The notes beneath the pieces are model-generated. The model was not told where the DNA came from. It did not search any database and saw nothing but the letters and a program-made list of their open reading frames with translations. Both the position numbers and the translations under genes were made by a program. This document shows, one piece after another, positions 11,061 to 22,028 of a stretch of 64,000 bases of DNA. Location: the NCBI GenBank assembly GCA_026119855.1, contig JAOWBW010000164.1, forward strand, positions 620,001 through 684,000, given 5' to 3'. How positions within the stretch are numbered: the stretch's first letter is position 1; each line of letters begins with the position of its first letter. This DNA comes from Campanula takesimana (taxonomy: Eukaryota > Streptophyta > Magnoliopsida > Asterales > Campanulaceae).

Positions 11061-13870
11061 TGTCACGACCCGAAAACTAGGCTCTATTTTATTAGTAATA
11101 AATAATTATTATTTAATTATTTGCTCATTTATTCATTTAAATTATTATTTAATTAATGAATTATGTGTGCTTTGTATGTGTTATAATAATTTATGCCTAG
11201 CATTTTATTTGGGTTAGTGTAGTATTGTTGGGTCTTAATGGTTAGTAGGGAGTGTAAGTATTGTGTTAGTGTGTAGGGGAGGGGGTCTATGTGTAAATTC
11301 TCTAACCATCTTACTTACTCTCTCTATTCCCCTCACCTCCCTCTCTTTCTCCCTCTCTTTCTCCCTCACCTCACTCCCATTCCCAGCCATCTCTCTCTCT
11401 CTCTCTATTGTAAAAGGTAAACATTTCTCTCTTCCTTCTCTCTTCATTTTAGCTATCTTCCTCTCATCTTCTCTCATTTCTCTCTATACGAAATGTGTTT
11501 AGATCGTCGATAGGATCGCGTAGAATCAAGAATATTCGAATTCCGTCAACTTTCATTATTTTCAAGTAAGTTTCTTTTCCCCCATTTTTATGCTAAAATG
11601 TTCATATCATGTTTATATAATGCTTGAGATGTTATATTTGAAGTTTGGTTGAGTTTCGAATTTATTTGGAATTTATTTGAGGTTTGGTCAAAAATGGTGA
11701 TTTCATGAATGTTGGGTTTGAATCTTGATTTTGGTTGTTAAATGTTGTTATATGAGTTCTTTTGACCTATAAGTTGTTTTAGTTCATTAATATGCTAGTT
11801 AAGAGTGTTGAATTTTGGTTTAGTTTTGGTTTGGGTTAAAAATGGGAGAACCCAGTTCATCCCTCCCGATTTCCGGCAGACCAGAAGGTTGGGCGACCGC
11901 CCAAAAATGCCTGGGCGACCGCACATCTATCTGAAAGGTTTTGTTCTTGTTTGATGGCTTTTTGGGCGACCGCACAGTTGGGTGTGGGCGGCCGCACAGA
12001 ACCTCTGAAAGTTTTCATTTGTTAATTTGTGTGATTGAAGAATGCGTTTTGGTCTAAGTCTTGGTGTCCTTCTAGTTGACCTTAGTGATCATTGTAGTAC
12101 ACTCTAGTGATAGGATTAGGTCCTTTGTGATCAAGTTTGTGTTTGAAATTAATTAAGTGTTAATTGGGATTTGGAACATCTTATTGAGGTATTGTTGGTT
12201 TGACTTATCTTTGTGATGATCATTTGGTATATGTTTGGGCATCTTATGATGTGTTCGTGATTGTTCCAATCGAATTGATTTTCGAGTAAGACTTGGTCTA
12301 GGTTTTAGGCGATGTCCTATAGTACCTAGAGGGTTGCTACTGAACACCAAAGTGTAGGGTTTAGTCCGGTCGTGATCATGTTCTAATAAGTGTAACCTTT
12401 TGGATTCGTTTGGGGTGTTTAGAATTGGTTCGTTATGAACGAAGGTAAAGCGTGATTGGTAATTGGGTACCTACGGTTCGATTAACCTTAAGGTGTATTC
12501 ATTCTGATTTCCTACTTTGGAATTCCAGGTGTAAGAGATGGTTGAGTTTATGGTCCTAGTATATCTTTATGAGTAAATGTTTAGGGTCATTTTGGTAATA
12601 GTCATTGTGCTATTTTTGAGTGACCGTTTGGGTTGTGCTCTTTATGAGTAACTTGTGGGTATCATATTTAGGATGTATTTGGTACGTGCCTTATCTTGGA
12701 ATCATTATGTTTTAATGGCCAATGTTGTTGGACTCTTTTATGAGAAACTCCTTGTGCTATTGTTGTTGAACTCTTCTTGAGTAATCGTTTGCATCTTTTA
12801 TGGTGATTAATTGGTATGATTCCCTACTTTGGAATCAATGGTTGTTTATTGTGCTAGTATTTTATTACTTAGCCTTTACTTGAAAGTCCAGCTGGTATTT
12901 TGTGTGTGTTTGGGCGATGCGAAACATTATGATGGCACAGCCAAGTCCATTGTGATGTTGACCATTGTTTTGCCCCATTATTACCCTCCTCCAGATTGGC
13001 CTTAGATGTGAGAAGAGCTAGCTCCTTTGTGTGCATTTTAGCTTTACTTGGAGATGACTTTGTGGCATGTCTCCCGTCCCTTGTGACACTTCATTAGGTT
13101 ATTGGTTCCGGTACCGGGGATTTCTCTTCAGCTTTCATGCTATTATGAAGATGTTGATGGTTGATTATTTAAGCTGCGCAGCGACCTTTATTTGGTTCTT
13201 TCAGTTGGGTGAAACCTTGGCTATGTATCCACTTATGAGTGTTTATTTCAGCTTTATGTGTTGCATGATGAGCTGGTCGTTATTTCCAACCGGTATGGGA
13301 TGGTTGGCGATAGGGAGCCTCTCATTTGTTGTTATATGTTTATTTATATGATTGATTATTGGATGTTACCGTTCGTCAGCATGTCACTTATTATTCCGCT
13401 TCTAACTGTCTTATGTTAATTGCTATTGGTCATTGCATATTAGCATGTCATGTAGTTGCATTAGTACCTTACTGAGATTTTATCTCACCCCGTTTATTTC
13501 CATCTTTGTTTTTCCTTAACCCCCCCCCAGGAGGAAAAGGATTAGGATTCGCGGTTCAAGGAGGACGTCGAGAGGATTGAGATTTTGGGGCAGGTTGTTA
13601 TGGATCGGTTTACATTATTTAAATGTATAACCTTTTGGGGATAGTTTTACCATTATTGACGTCATTAAGAATTGTATATTTTATTCTTTTGGGTATAAGC
13701 TGTGGAGCTTATGTTGGATGTACATTGTTGATTTAATCTTGGATTTGTAAATCCTTGTGTTATCATCTTTTGGTTCAAAATGGAAATTTTAACTTTGGTA
13801 TTTCATAGTTTTGGTTTTAAGTCGACGTCCAGCTCGCGGTCTCGGGCCCGCGGGGTTCGGGGTCGCGACA
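11061..13870 (+). repeat. 3' LTR of D1
   Basis: Near-identical copy of 5325-8117 with the same CT-rich leader, exon-like block (11503-11565), GC motifs and C-tract acceptor (around 13520-13532). It ends GGTCGCGACA, then the TCATA duplication. Confidence 0.9.
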
Positions 13871-14991
13871 TCATAGTCCTAGCATTTAATTGAACTCTTC
13901 TTGAGTAATCGTTTGCATCTTTTATGGTGATTAATTGGTATGGTTCCCTACTTTGGAATCTTTAGTTGTTTACTAAGCTAGTATTTATTACCTAGCATTT
14001 AATTGAAAGTACAGCTGGTTATTTTGTGTATCGAGTCAAGCAATGGATAATGCTATAATGGCACAGCCAAGTCCAGTATAGCATCGCCCATTGGTCCTTC
14101 TTCCTCATCCAGATTGGCCTTGGATGGGATGAGCTAGCTCCTTTTGTGAGTATTCTAGCTACACGTTTTGGAGCATGACTTTGTGGCATGGCTCCCGCCC
14201 TTTGTGGCACGTTACTTTGTTATTGGATCCGGTACCGGGGGTTTTCTCTTCAGCTATTATGCTACTACGAAGATGGTTCGATTGGTTGATTGATTGATGG
14301 GTCGGTTCTGACCGGGGCTCTCTTCAGCTGTTATGCTGCTATTGTTGACTGGTTTATTGGTTGAAGCTACGCAGCGATTGTTCTATTGGTTTGGTGAAAC
14401 CTTGGCTCAGTATCCTTTGTAACGTGTTTATTACAGTCTTATGTGCTGCATGATGAGTTAGTCGTTATTTCCAACTGGTATGGGATGGTAGGCGATAGGG
14501 AGCTTTCTCATTTGTTGTTATATGATTTACTTGCTCAGTTATATAATTGATCTGCATGATATTATGCCATGTAGGTGCATTTAGTAACTTACTGATATTT
14601 ATCTCACCCCATTTCTTGTTTCAAATTGTTTTTCCTTAACCCCCCCCCAGGAAAGCAAGTGGTAGCGTTGTGAGGTCCATTGTAGCGGGAATCTTCTGAG
14701 CAGGTTGATCGCATTGGGATAGTTGCTCTTCGGAGCCTTTATGCATATTATTGTGGGTTTGTAGTCGTTCAGTGTTTTGTATATACGGTTGCACTTTGGG
14801 TATTTTTGTTAATAGTTGTTCTTGCTTCCGCGTTTGTTTCTAGTCTCCGAGTTATAATCTCGTTGAGGTGTTGTTTGATGGTATTGGTTTCATAGTTGAA
14901 TTCACGCGCCCGGTTTGGTATTTTGTATTTTGGAGATGTATATTATGTAAATTTTATATTTATGGATTTTTGAGATTTCCAGGGTGTGACA
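13871..14991 (+). repeat. 5' LTR of D0, second part
   Basis: Continues the D0 LTR after D1, matching 18675-19969 from its GTCCTAG onward but lacking about 200 bp. It contains the C tract plus CAGG acceptor-like site (about 14641-14651) and ends GGTGTGACA at 14991. Confidence 0.85.
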
Positions 14992-14993
14992 GT

Positions 14994-15010
14994 TGGTATC
15001 AGAGCAATGG
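14994..15010 (+). other. Primer binding site of D0 (tRNA-Met type)
   Basis: TGGTATCAGAGCAATGG two bases after the LTR end, the same primer class as D1. Confidence 0.9.
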
Positions 15011-17094
15011 TTTTAGATCTTGAAGGAGAATAAGAACTCTGATATTGAATAGGTTTCAATACTTGGGTGTTATACCTTTGAGCGGTTTAGGAAACTAAGT
15101 TTTCTTAAAGGATGAGGTTAAGGTAGAAGTTGGTTGAGTTATGAGTCGTGATATTGACGTCGAGTGTTTCTTCTCATGTGGTATATCAAGTATAGGATTG
15201 GTATCAATAGTGTTGGTTCCATTGGGGTTAGTCGGTTTGGGAATCGAGAGTACGAGTTTTGAAGGCTTGGGCGTACCTAATTCGTAAAGTGGAAATGTCT
15301 TGTGCTATATTCGTATGTTTGTTCTCATTAAGTGATTTATGTTGGGGTATATCCTCGAGTATGAAATTTCGTGATTTCTTCTGATAGAGCTAAGGTGATT
15401 TGGTTATGTCACCTATGCAGGATATGGACGAGTTAAGTAGTATGGCCTAGCTTTCAATGTGTCTCGAATTTCTTGTATGCCATCGATAGGTGGAGAATAT
15501 TTCTATATTGGTATGTTTGACTTTGTTTAGGAGCATATTAAGTATGTATATAATGTTAAGGTTCTATATTGAAAGTCAGAAAATCCTTATTATAAGGTTG
15601 TGCTGGGGATTTAGCTTACTCTGTTGGCAATATAAATTTTGAAATCTTGGGTATAATTTATACTGGGTGCGATGTGTCGTTCGATCGACAGGGAACTTGG
15701 GTTATATGATGAGTTGATGTAAGCTACGATACTGATAGGTGAATCAGTGAACATATAGTATCGGTTGGGTTAAAAGAGTTAAAGATTCAATTTCAGAATT
15801 TCTTGATAGGAGTTTTTCTTTACTTTTAGTACATCTACGTGAGTGCATCGGAATTGTTTAGTATGAGGAAATAATTAATTTATTATGGGTCATAATAAGA
15901 AGTTGAGTTATGATACTTTTGGGATCATTTTAATACATGACTGGAGTTGAGTTAAAGCAATACGAGTTAGGAGTATATTGTGGGAGTTATAATCATTAAT
16001 GATGGTGAGCGCGTTGAGTTTAAAGGACTAGACATATTTTAAGAAAGTAAGAAATTCTCGAGCAATATTAAGGGCATTTTGGGTTTTAGTTAAACAGTTG
16101 TCACTTGGTTCTGAATCTTTTCTTAGTGGCGTTCTCGTTTGGATTAAGGATTTGTAAAGGAAGTTGAGTATAGATACTTGGGCATATTAAAGGGTGCTAT
16201 GATTTTGTATTGGGACGGAGCAGTTGTTGAATATTTCGGATTATTAGTGACCCTTTGTAATATCTTTTAGAGTTGTAAGTTGTAATATATTACTATTTAT
16301 TGAAACAAAGATTGTGAAAATTTCGGATCGTTACAGTTGCTACTTTAATGGTAATCCTTAGAGATATAGTCACGCGTGAACATTTGGAGGATGAGAAATT
16401 TCTTTAGCTTTTCACAGTTTAAGAAGTTGAGTAAGCTTGAGAGGGTTTAATGTTTTGAATTTCTGGATATTCCCTTAGAAAACTAAGTATGAGGGAATGC
16501 AAGTAGTTTGAGAAATTCAAAGATTTTGACTGTATTATGTTTTATCTCATGAGGAAGTGAGTGTGGTAGGGGAAATATCATTTGATCGGATAGTTGATGA
16601 CGGCAAATTTTTGAGTATATCATTGAGTCATTGGGTGACAATAATCGTTAGCCCTATTCCTTTTCTTATTTGTTCGGGTAGTAGTATGATTACTTGGGAT
16701 GATGTCTAGATCGTCAATGCGTACGGGTGAACCGGAAAAGTAAAACTTATGGATGTTGATGGTTTAAGGGTTGATGGTGAGCGTGATGCTAATTAGGATC
16801 AAATCAGCTATGTCTCAGAATTGGTGAACAAGTGATAGTCTTGAGAATGTGAAATTCGGGATGAAAGAGGAAGTTAACTTTAGGATGTTGATATGAATAT
16901 GCTTGAGATATGTATGTGTTCAATATGTGTGGGTTTATTTGAGTCATGGAATTGATGTCTGAAATCTTTAATAGGTACTTGATTTGGGGTTACGAGTGCT
17001 TTATGCGAGTTGATATTTTGTCGCCTCATTATGACCGTGCATTGTGATTTTGATGAGTGAATTCGCGGGCGAATTCTTTTTAAGGAGGGTAGAT
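15011..17094 (+). other. Internal region of D0, no surviving genes
   Basis: About 2.1 kb, AT-rich and stop-dense in all frames, with no gag, zinc-knuckle, RT or integrase motif. Scattered stretches resemble the degenerate internal part of D1 (for example 15765-15860 against 9850-9960), so the two share an ancestor. It ends in the polypurine tract TAAGGAGGGTAGAT (17081-17094). Confidence 0.65.
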
Positions 17095-19969
17095 TGTAAC
17101 GACCCGAAAACCCGCCTCTATTTTATTAGTAATAAATAATTATTATTTATTTGCTTATTTATTTATTTAAATTATTATTTAAATAATAATTTATGTGTGC
17201 ATTTTATGTGTTATAATAAATTATGACTAGCATTTTATTTGGGTCATTTGTGCTAGTGTAGAAGTGTTGAGTCTTAATTGTTAGTGGGGAGTTTGTTTGT
17301 AGAGAGTAGTAGTAAGGGAGGGGTCTAAGTGTAAGTTTGGTTTAATCATCTTCTCCCTACTCCCTCTCTTTCTCCCTCACCTCATTTCATTCCCAGCACA
17401 AACTCTCTCTCTCTCTTCCAAGAAAAGGTAAGTTTTCTTCTCTACCTTCTCTCTTCAATCTAACCATCTTCCTCTTGTTATTTCTCATTTCTTAAAACAT
17501 GAAACTTGTTTAGATCGTCGATAGGATCGTAGAGAACAAAGAAAATTCGAATTCCGTCAACTTTCATAAAATCTGGGTAAGTTACTTTTCCCCCATTTAT
17601 GCTAAAATGGTTCATCATTAACTCCATTGATGCTCTAGTTGTTATATATAGCTCCTTTGGTTGGTTTGGAACCCATTTGTAAATTATTCATATTTTGTGA
17701 AATTTGGGTGTTTGAGTCATTCATTGGTTTGGTTGTTCAAATGTTGCTTGATGAGTCTTTTATAGGCTTAGAAGTTGTTTTGGTTCATTATTATTCTTGT
17801 TGGGAGCTTTGATTTTGGGTTGGATTGAATTGGGTAAAGGAAATGTGAAGAACCCAGGAAAATTTCTGTAGATTTCTCTGTCCGGCGCAGGAGGCGCGGG
17901 CACCCTTTTCTTGGAGGCGCGCGCACCCTCCAGCTCCATGTTGGTGTTTTTCCTTCTGAACTCAGGAGGCGCGCGCACCCCTTGGTGATGAAGCGCGCGC
18001 ACCCTTCTTCCCCATTGTGGCGCATTCCTATCTGATTCAGGGAGGCGCGTGCACCCTGTCGGTGGGAGGCGCGCGCACCCCTCTACCTTCTTCGTCCGGA
18101 CTCCGTTTTGGACGTGTAATCTATCGTTGGAAAGCTCTTTTCGAGTGCTATGAAATGGTCCTATTGGCCGCACGGTTCCAGATTAGAATGTTTGTCTTTT
18201 CGTTGAGGTTTAAGATCAAGGTGTAGTCTCGGTCTAGGTTCCGTAGTACAATTCTAGTTGACTTAGTTGGGCACCGTGGAACACTTTAGTAATTAAAATT
18301 GGTTCCTTTGTGAACAATGGTGTTATGAAATTTGATCAAGTATTGTTTGGGAATGTTTGGGGATCTTATGATGTGTTCGTGATTGTTCCAATCGAATTGA
18401 TTTTCGAGTAAGACTTGGTCTAGGTTTTAGGCGATGTCCTATAGTACCTAGAGGGTTGTCATTGAAAACCAAAGTGTAGGGTTTAGTCCGGTCGTGATCA
18501 TGTTCTAATAAGTGTAACCTTTTGGATTTGTTTGGGGTGTTTAGAATTGGTTCGTTATGGACGGAGGTAAAACGTGAATTGGCAATTGGGTACTTACGGT
18601 TTGATTATCCTTAAGGTGTATTCATTCTGATTTCCTACTTTGGAATTCCAGGTGTGATGAGATGGTTGAGTTCATAGTCCTAGTATATCTTTATGAGTAA
18701 ATGTTTAGGGTCATTTGGTAATAGTCATTGTGCCATTTGCGAGCGACCGTTTGGGTTGTGCTCTTTATGATTAACTTGTGAGTATCATATTTAGGATGTA
18801 TTTGGTGCGTGCCTTATCTTGGAATCATTATGTTTTAATGGTCAATGTTGTGGGACTCTTTTATGAGAAACTCCTTGTGTTTATTGTTGTTGAACTCTTC
18901 TTGAGTAATCGTTTGCATCTTTTATGGTGATTAATTGGTATGGTTCCCTACTTTGGAATCTTTGGTTGTTTACCGAGCTTGTATTTATTACCTAGCATTT
19001 AATTGAAAGTCCAGCTGGTTATTTGTGTATCGAGTCAGGCAATGGATAATGCTATAATGGCACAGCCAAGTCCAGTATAGCATCGCCCATTGGTCCTTGG
19101 ATGGGATGAGCTAGCTCCTTTTGTGAGTATTCTAGCTACACGTTTTAGAGCATGACTTTGTGGCATGGCTCCCGCCCTTTGTGGCACGTTACTTTGTTAT
19201 TGGATCCGGTACCGGGGGTTTTCTCTTCAGCTATTATGCTACTACGAAGATGGTTCGATTGGTTGATTGATTGATGGGTCGGTTCTGACCGGGGCTCTCT
19301 TCAGCTGTTATGCTGCTATTGTTGACTGGTTTATCGGTTGAAGCTACGCAGCGATTGTTCTATTGGTTTGGTGAAACCTTGGCTCAGTATCCTTTGTAAC
19401 GTGTTTATTTCAGTCGTATGTGCTGCATGATGAGTTAGTCGTTATTTCCGACTGGTATAGGACGGTTGGCGATAGGGAGCTTTCTCATTTGTTGTTATAT
19501 GATTTACTTGCTCAGTTATATAATTGATCTGCATGATATTATGCCATGTAGGTGCATTTAGTAACTTACTGAGATTGTATCTCACCCCGTTTCTTGTTTC
19601 AATTTTTTTTCCTTAACCCCCCCCCAAGGAAAGCAAGTGGTAGCGTTGTGAGGTCCGTTGTAGCGGGAATCTTCTGAGCAGGTTGATCGCATTGGGATAG
19701 TTGCTCTTCGGAGCCTTTATGCATATTATTGTGGGTTCGTAGTCGTTCAGTGTTTTGTATATACGGTTGCACTTTGGGTATTTTTGTTAATAGTTGTTCT
19801 TGCTTCCGCGTTTGTTTCTAGTCTCCGAGTTATAATCTCGTTGAGGTGTTGTTTGATGGTATTGGTTTCATAGTTGAATTCACGCGCCCGGTTTGGTATT
19901 TTGTATTTTGGAGATGTATATTATGTAAATTTTATATTTATGGATTTTTGAGATTTCTGGGGTGTGACA
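17095..19969 (+). repeat. 3' LTR of D0 (uninterrupted)
   Basis: 2,875 bp from TGTAACGACC to GGTGTGACA. It is the reference copy for the broken 5' LTR, with an exon-like block at 17514-17576, GC motifs at 17887-18082 and the C-tract acceptor (here CCAAGG) near 19628. Confidence 0.9.
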
Positions 19970-20740
19970 ACTAATCCGAGGGAGACACATGCTCCACAGA
20001 CTTTGGCTCGATTTTATCCCACCGGTGCTAGATATTGCTTTGATCCCCCTTTGCCTTCTTCATATTATACTTACTCGAACTTTGGGGTGTATGAGGAGCA
20101 GAGGGATATTGTTCCCGAGGACATGTCGCCGGAGAGAGAGCCTCCTGTTCAGGCTGCTGTGATATGTTTTCCTATCTGTCTTTGCATTTACCAGTTCCAG
20201 TCTCGCTTCTCTGTTCTTTGTATTGATGCAACTTCCTTTTTCTGTTCTCTGTTGCAACAGGTACCTGTAGCTGCTTATAGGCACTTGGGCAGACCGAACA
20301 AAGGGATGAGGAGGAGGCTCCGTCAGCTGGAGGAGAGGGTGCTAGGGCTGTGCAGGGATATTGCTGCCATGACTAGAGATGATGCTGGTGCTGTCTCTGG
20401 TGCTGCGAGAGGAGCTGTCCGAGGTGCTCGGGGCATGGGACGAGGCTGCAGGGATGCTGCACTGGACATTGATGAGGCTGTCTCTTCGGCGAGGCAGTCA
20501 CTGAGCAGGAGTCTGAGCCGCGAAGGTAGCCATAGTAGGAGTCTGAGCCGAGGAGGTAGCCAGAGCCGGGGTGGTGCTAGTTCATCAGGGAGAGCTGCCA
20601 AGAGGACCCGGTATGATGTTGTGGTGGAGACATCAGAGGAGGAAGAATCTGTTGATGATGATGATGATGATGATGACGAGGAGACTGAGAGCGGCAGTGG
20701 GGGAGGACGAGAGATTGAAAACATTTTTATTTACCTATAA
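19970..20740 (+). pseudogene. Plant mobile domain gene, 3' part (RS-rich and acidic tail)
   Basis: Resumes the gene split by D0. The first exon encodes a Pro/Tyr-rich segment (PRETHAPQTLARFYPTG). A 102-bp GT-AG intron (20159-20260, ending TTGCAACAG) separates the last exon, which encodes an arginine-rich coiled region, RS-type repeats (SLSRSLSREGSHSRS), a basic KRTR patch that could be a nuclear signal, and an acidic tract of eight consecutive Asp codons. It stops at TAA 20738-20740. This tail composition suggests nuclear or nucleic-acid association, which is inference. The upstream half is broken, so no full protein is expected. Confidence 0.65.
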
Positions 20741-20979
20741 TAAACATTTAGCATGTATTTACAATCCTAGCTATTTACTATGCCTTTTAGTTATCTGTCT
20801 AGACTCGTTCCTAAGTGTCGACTCTTTACAAACAAATGTGTGCCCAAATGTGTTCATCATTGTTGCTTGAACTCCTTTTCTGTGCTGGGATCTGATTTCT
20901 TGCAGGTTGAAGGCATTTGAACGTGTCTGGGCTTCTTTCTTGAACTGACAAGGGCATGTTCTGTTTCTGTCTGCTGTCA

Positions 20980-21110
20980 AACGCGCGCGCGTCTGGCTTT
21001 GGTAGCGGGAGGCGCGCGCATCTGGAATCGCTTGTCGGAGGCGCGTGCTTCTGGCTTGCTGAATTCCAGCCCCTTTCTTTTCTGAGCAGGGCACTCCAAC
21101 AGCTATAAAT
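20980..21110 (+). promoter_or_regulatory. Putative promoter of the small antisense ORF: GC cluster plus TATA
   Basis: Three GC motifs (CGCGCGCGCG, GGCGCGCGCA, GGCGCGTGC) at 20980-21054 with the usual 25-30 bp spacing. A TATAAAT box follows at 21104-21110, 83 bp before the ATG at 21193. The order GC cluster then TATA matches the LTR U3, but on the opposite strand. Confidence 0.5.
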
Positions 21111-21192
21111 TCAAACCATTTTCGATCAGAATGATCACACAGCAATATTCTGCATCCTTTCCCTTACTCTATACCTCAAAATTCTTGTAGCG

Positions 21193-21585
21193 ATGGCCCC
21201 GATGACCTTTACTTTTGAAGTCAAGGTTTCCGTCCCCGAGGGTGATAAGTCCGTCCCTATTGCTCCAATTGTGAAGACGCGTCCTATCGTTTATGATCGT
21301 TTGGGAAGACCAAATGAGGATGTTGTTGCCGCGGATTCTGTGAAGCCGGTGGTCCACGTGAGGGATTATAGGCCTCGTTATTTGCCTAAGAAGAGGAAAG
21401 GCAAGGGGAGTTCTTCTCATGTGTGGAAGCGTCCCGTGGTTGTTCCGGTCAAAGCTCCCTCTAGCAAGGGCAAGGAGAAGGTTGTTGATCAAGCTCCGTC
21501 TCGCCCGAGTGTCTTTTCTCGTCTTGGTGGTCTCGAGAATGCTCCGCCTCCATCCAAGAAGACTAAAGGCCGTCCCCAAAAGTGA
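21193..21585 (+). CDS. Small basic antisense ORF in element A (130 aa, unknown function)
   Basis: Intact ATG-to-TGA frame, rich in Pro, Lys, Val and Arg, with two copies of a Val-aromatic-x-Arg-Leu-Gly motif (VYDRLGR near residue 38 and VFSRLGG near residue 106) and a basic KKRKGKG patch. Similar RLG motifs occur, as far as I recall, in Gag regions of Tat-type elements, so it may be a captured and inverted gag piece; this is inference. It has a plausible TATA box at 21104. It lies antisense to gag-pol, converging on integrase (ending at 22029), with structured modules between. No domain I recognise. Confidence 0.5.
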   Translation: MAPMTFTFEVKVSVPEGDKSVPIAPIVKTRPIVYDRLGRPNEDVVAADSVKPVVHVRDYRPRYLPKKRKGKGSSSHVWKRPVVVPVKAPSSKGKEKVVDQAPSRPSVFSRLGGLENAPPPSKKTKGRPQK

Positions 21586-21801
21586 TGGGTCCCCAAACCG
21601 AAGAAAGATTAGATATTTCTTTTGTACCCTCGAGATTGCAATTAGAATACACCACTTGGTAGGATTTTAATGTTTTATGTCTTTTAGTAGCTCAACATTT
21701 TCATTGTAATGGCAAAATAATTCAAGAAATGAATAAAAAATTGCATCTTGTTAATTTGAAATGATTTGGGTATTTGTTTACGTTTTAGACCGCACCCTAA
21801 G

Positions 21802-21846
21802 GTTGCCTACGTTCCTCCAGTGTAGAGGCTCAGGTCTCCGTAGTTC
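21802..21846 (-). other. CTACG nested-hairpin module, copy 1
   Basis: Reads GCCTACG...CCGTAGTTC. CTACG and CGTAG pair as an outer stem, and CCTC/GAGG forms an inner stem. The conserved core is GCTCAGGTC. It is one of nine copies in the window, all in the same orientation and all near Tat-type 3' regions. Confidence 0.6.
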
Positions 21847-21891
21847 AAACAAACGAAGATCATTTTTTTTTGTGTGTGCACCCTGTTTTTT

Positions 21892-21992
21892 GCCTAGACC
21901 GCCCTTGCAGGTTTTTAATCAAGCGGGCTTCTTTTTTGCACGTGTTCTAATTTTTTCCTAGGCCGCCCTTGCGGGTTTTCAACCTAGCGAGC
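21892..21992 (-). other. Pair of GNRA-type hairpin modules in element A
   Basis: Two copies about 64 bp apart (21892-21929 and 21956-21992). On the minus strand the second reads CTAGGTTGAAAACCCGCAA then GGGCGGCCTAG: an outer stem CUAGGU/GCCUAG and a CCC-GCAA-GGG tip. The first is more degenerate (CCU-GCAA-GGG). They lie between the integrase stop and the 3' end of the antisense ORF. Confidence 0.6.
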
Positions 21993-22028
21993 TTTTTTTT
22001 TTTTTTTTTTTTTTATGGTCTTCGTTTA

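Larger units (their letters stand above)
5325..13870 (+). mobile_element. Element D1: Tekay/Del-like retrotransposon with gag only, nested in D0
   Basis: LTRs 5325-8117 and 11061-13870 (about 2.8 kb each, nearly identical) begin TGTCATGACC/TGTCACGACC and end GGTCGCGATA/GGTCGCGACA. The target duplication TCATA is perfect (5320-5324 and 13871-13875). The internal part has a tRNA-Met-type PBS, gag with two zinc knuckles and a polypurine tract, but no recognisable protease, RT, RNase H or integrase. After the element, the D0 LTR resumes at its GTCCTAG sequence and then lacks about 200 bp compared with the other D0 LTR. Confidence 0.9.
3691..19969 (+). mobile_element. Element D0: large-LTR, non-autonomous Tekay/Del-like retrotransposon
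   Basis: LTRs of about 2.9 kb (3691-14991, interrupted by D1, and 17095-19969) start TGTAACGACC and end GGTGTGACA. They flank only 2.1 kb of internal DNA with a tRNA-Met-type PBS and a polypurine tract. The target duplication is ACTGA (3686-3690) and ACTAA (19970-19974), one mismatch. The insertion splits the PMD gene within a codon; with one copy of the duplication removed, the frame runs on. No gag or pol frame remains, so it must have moved in trans. The Tekay/Del assignment rests on LTR similarity to D1 and D2. Confidence 0.85.

Noticed and set aside
20323..20724. Minus-strand Ser/Pro/Leu-rich frame
   Set aside because: Antisense shadow of the RS/acidic tail of the plant mobile domain gene.
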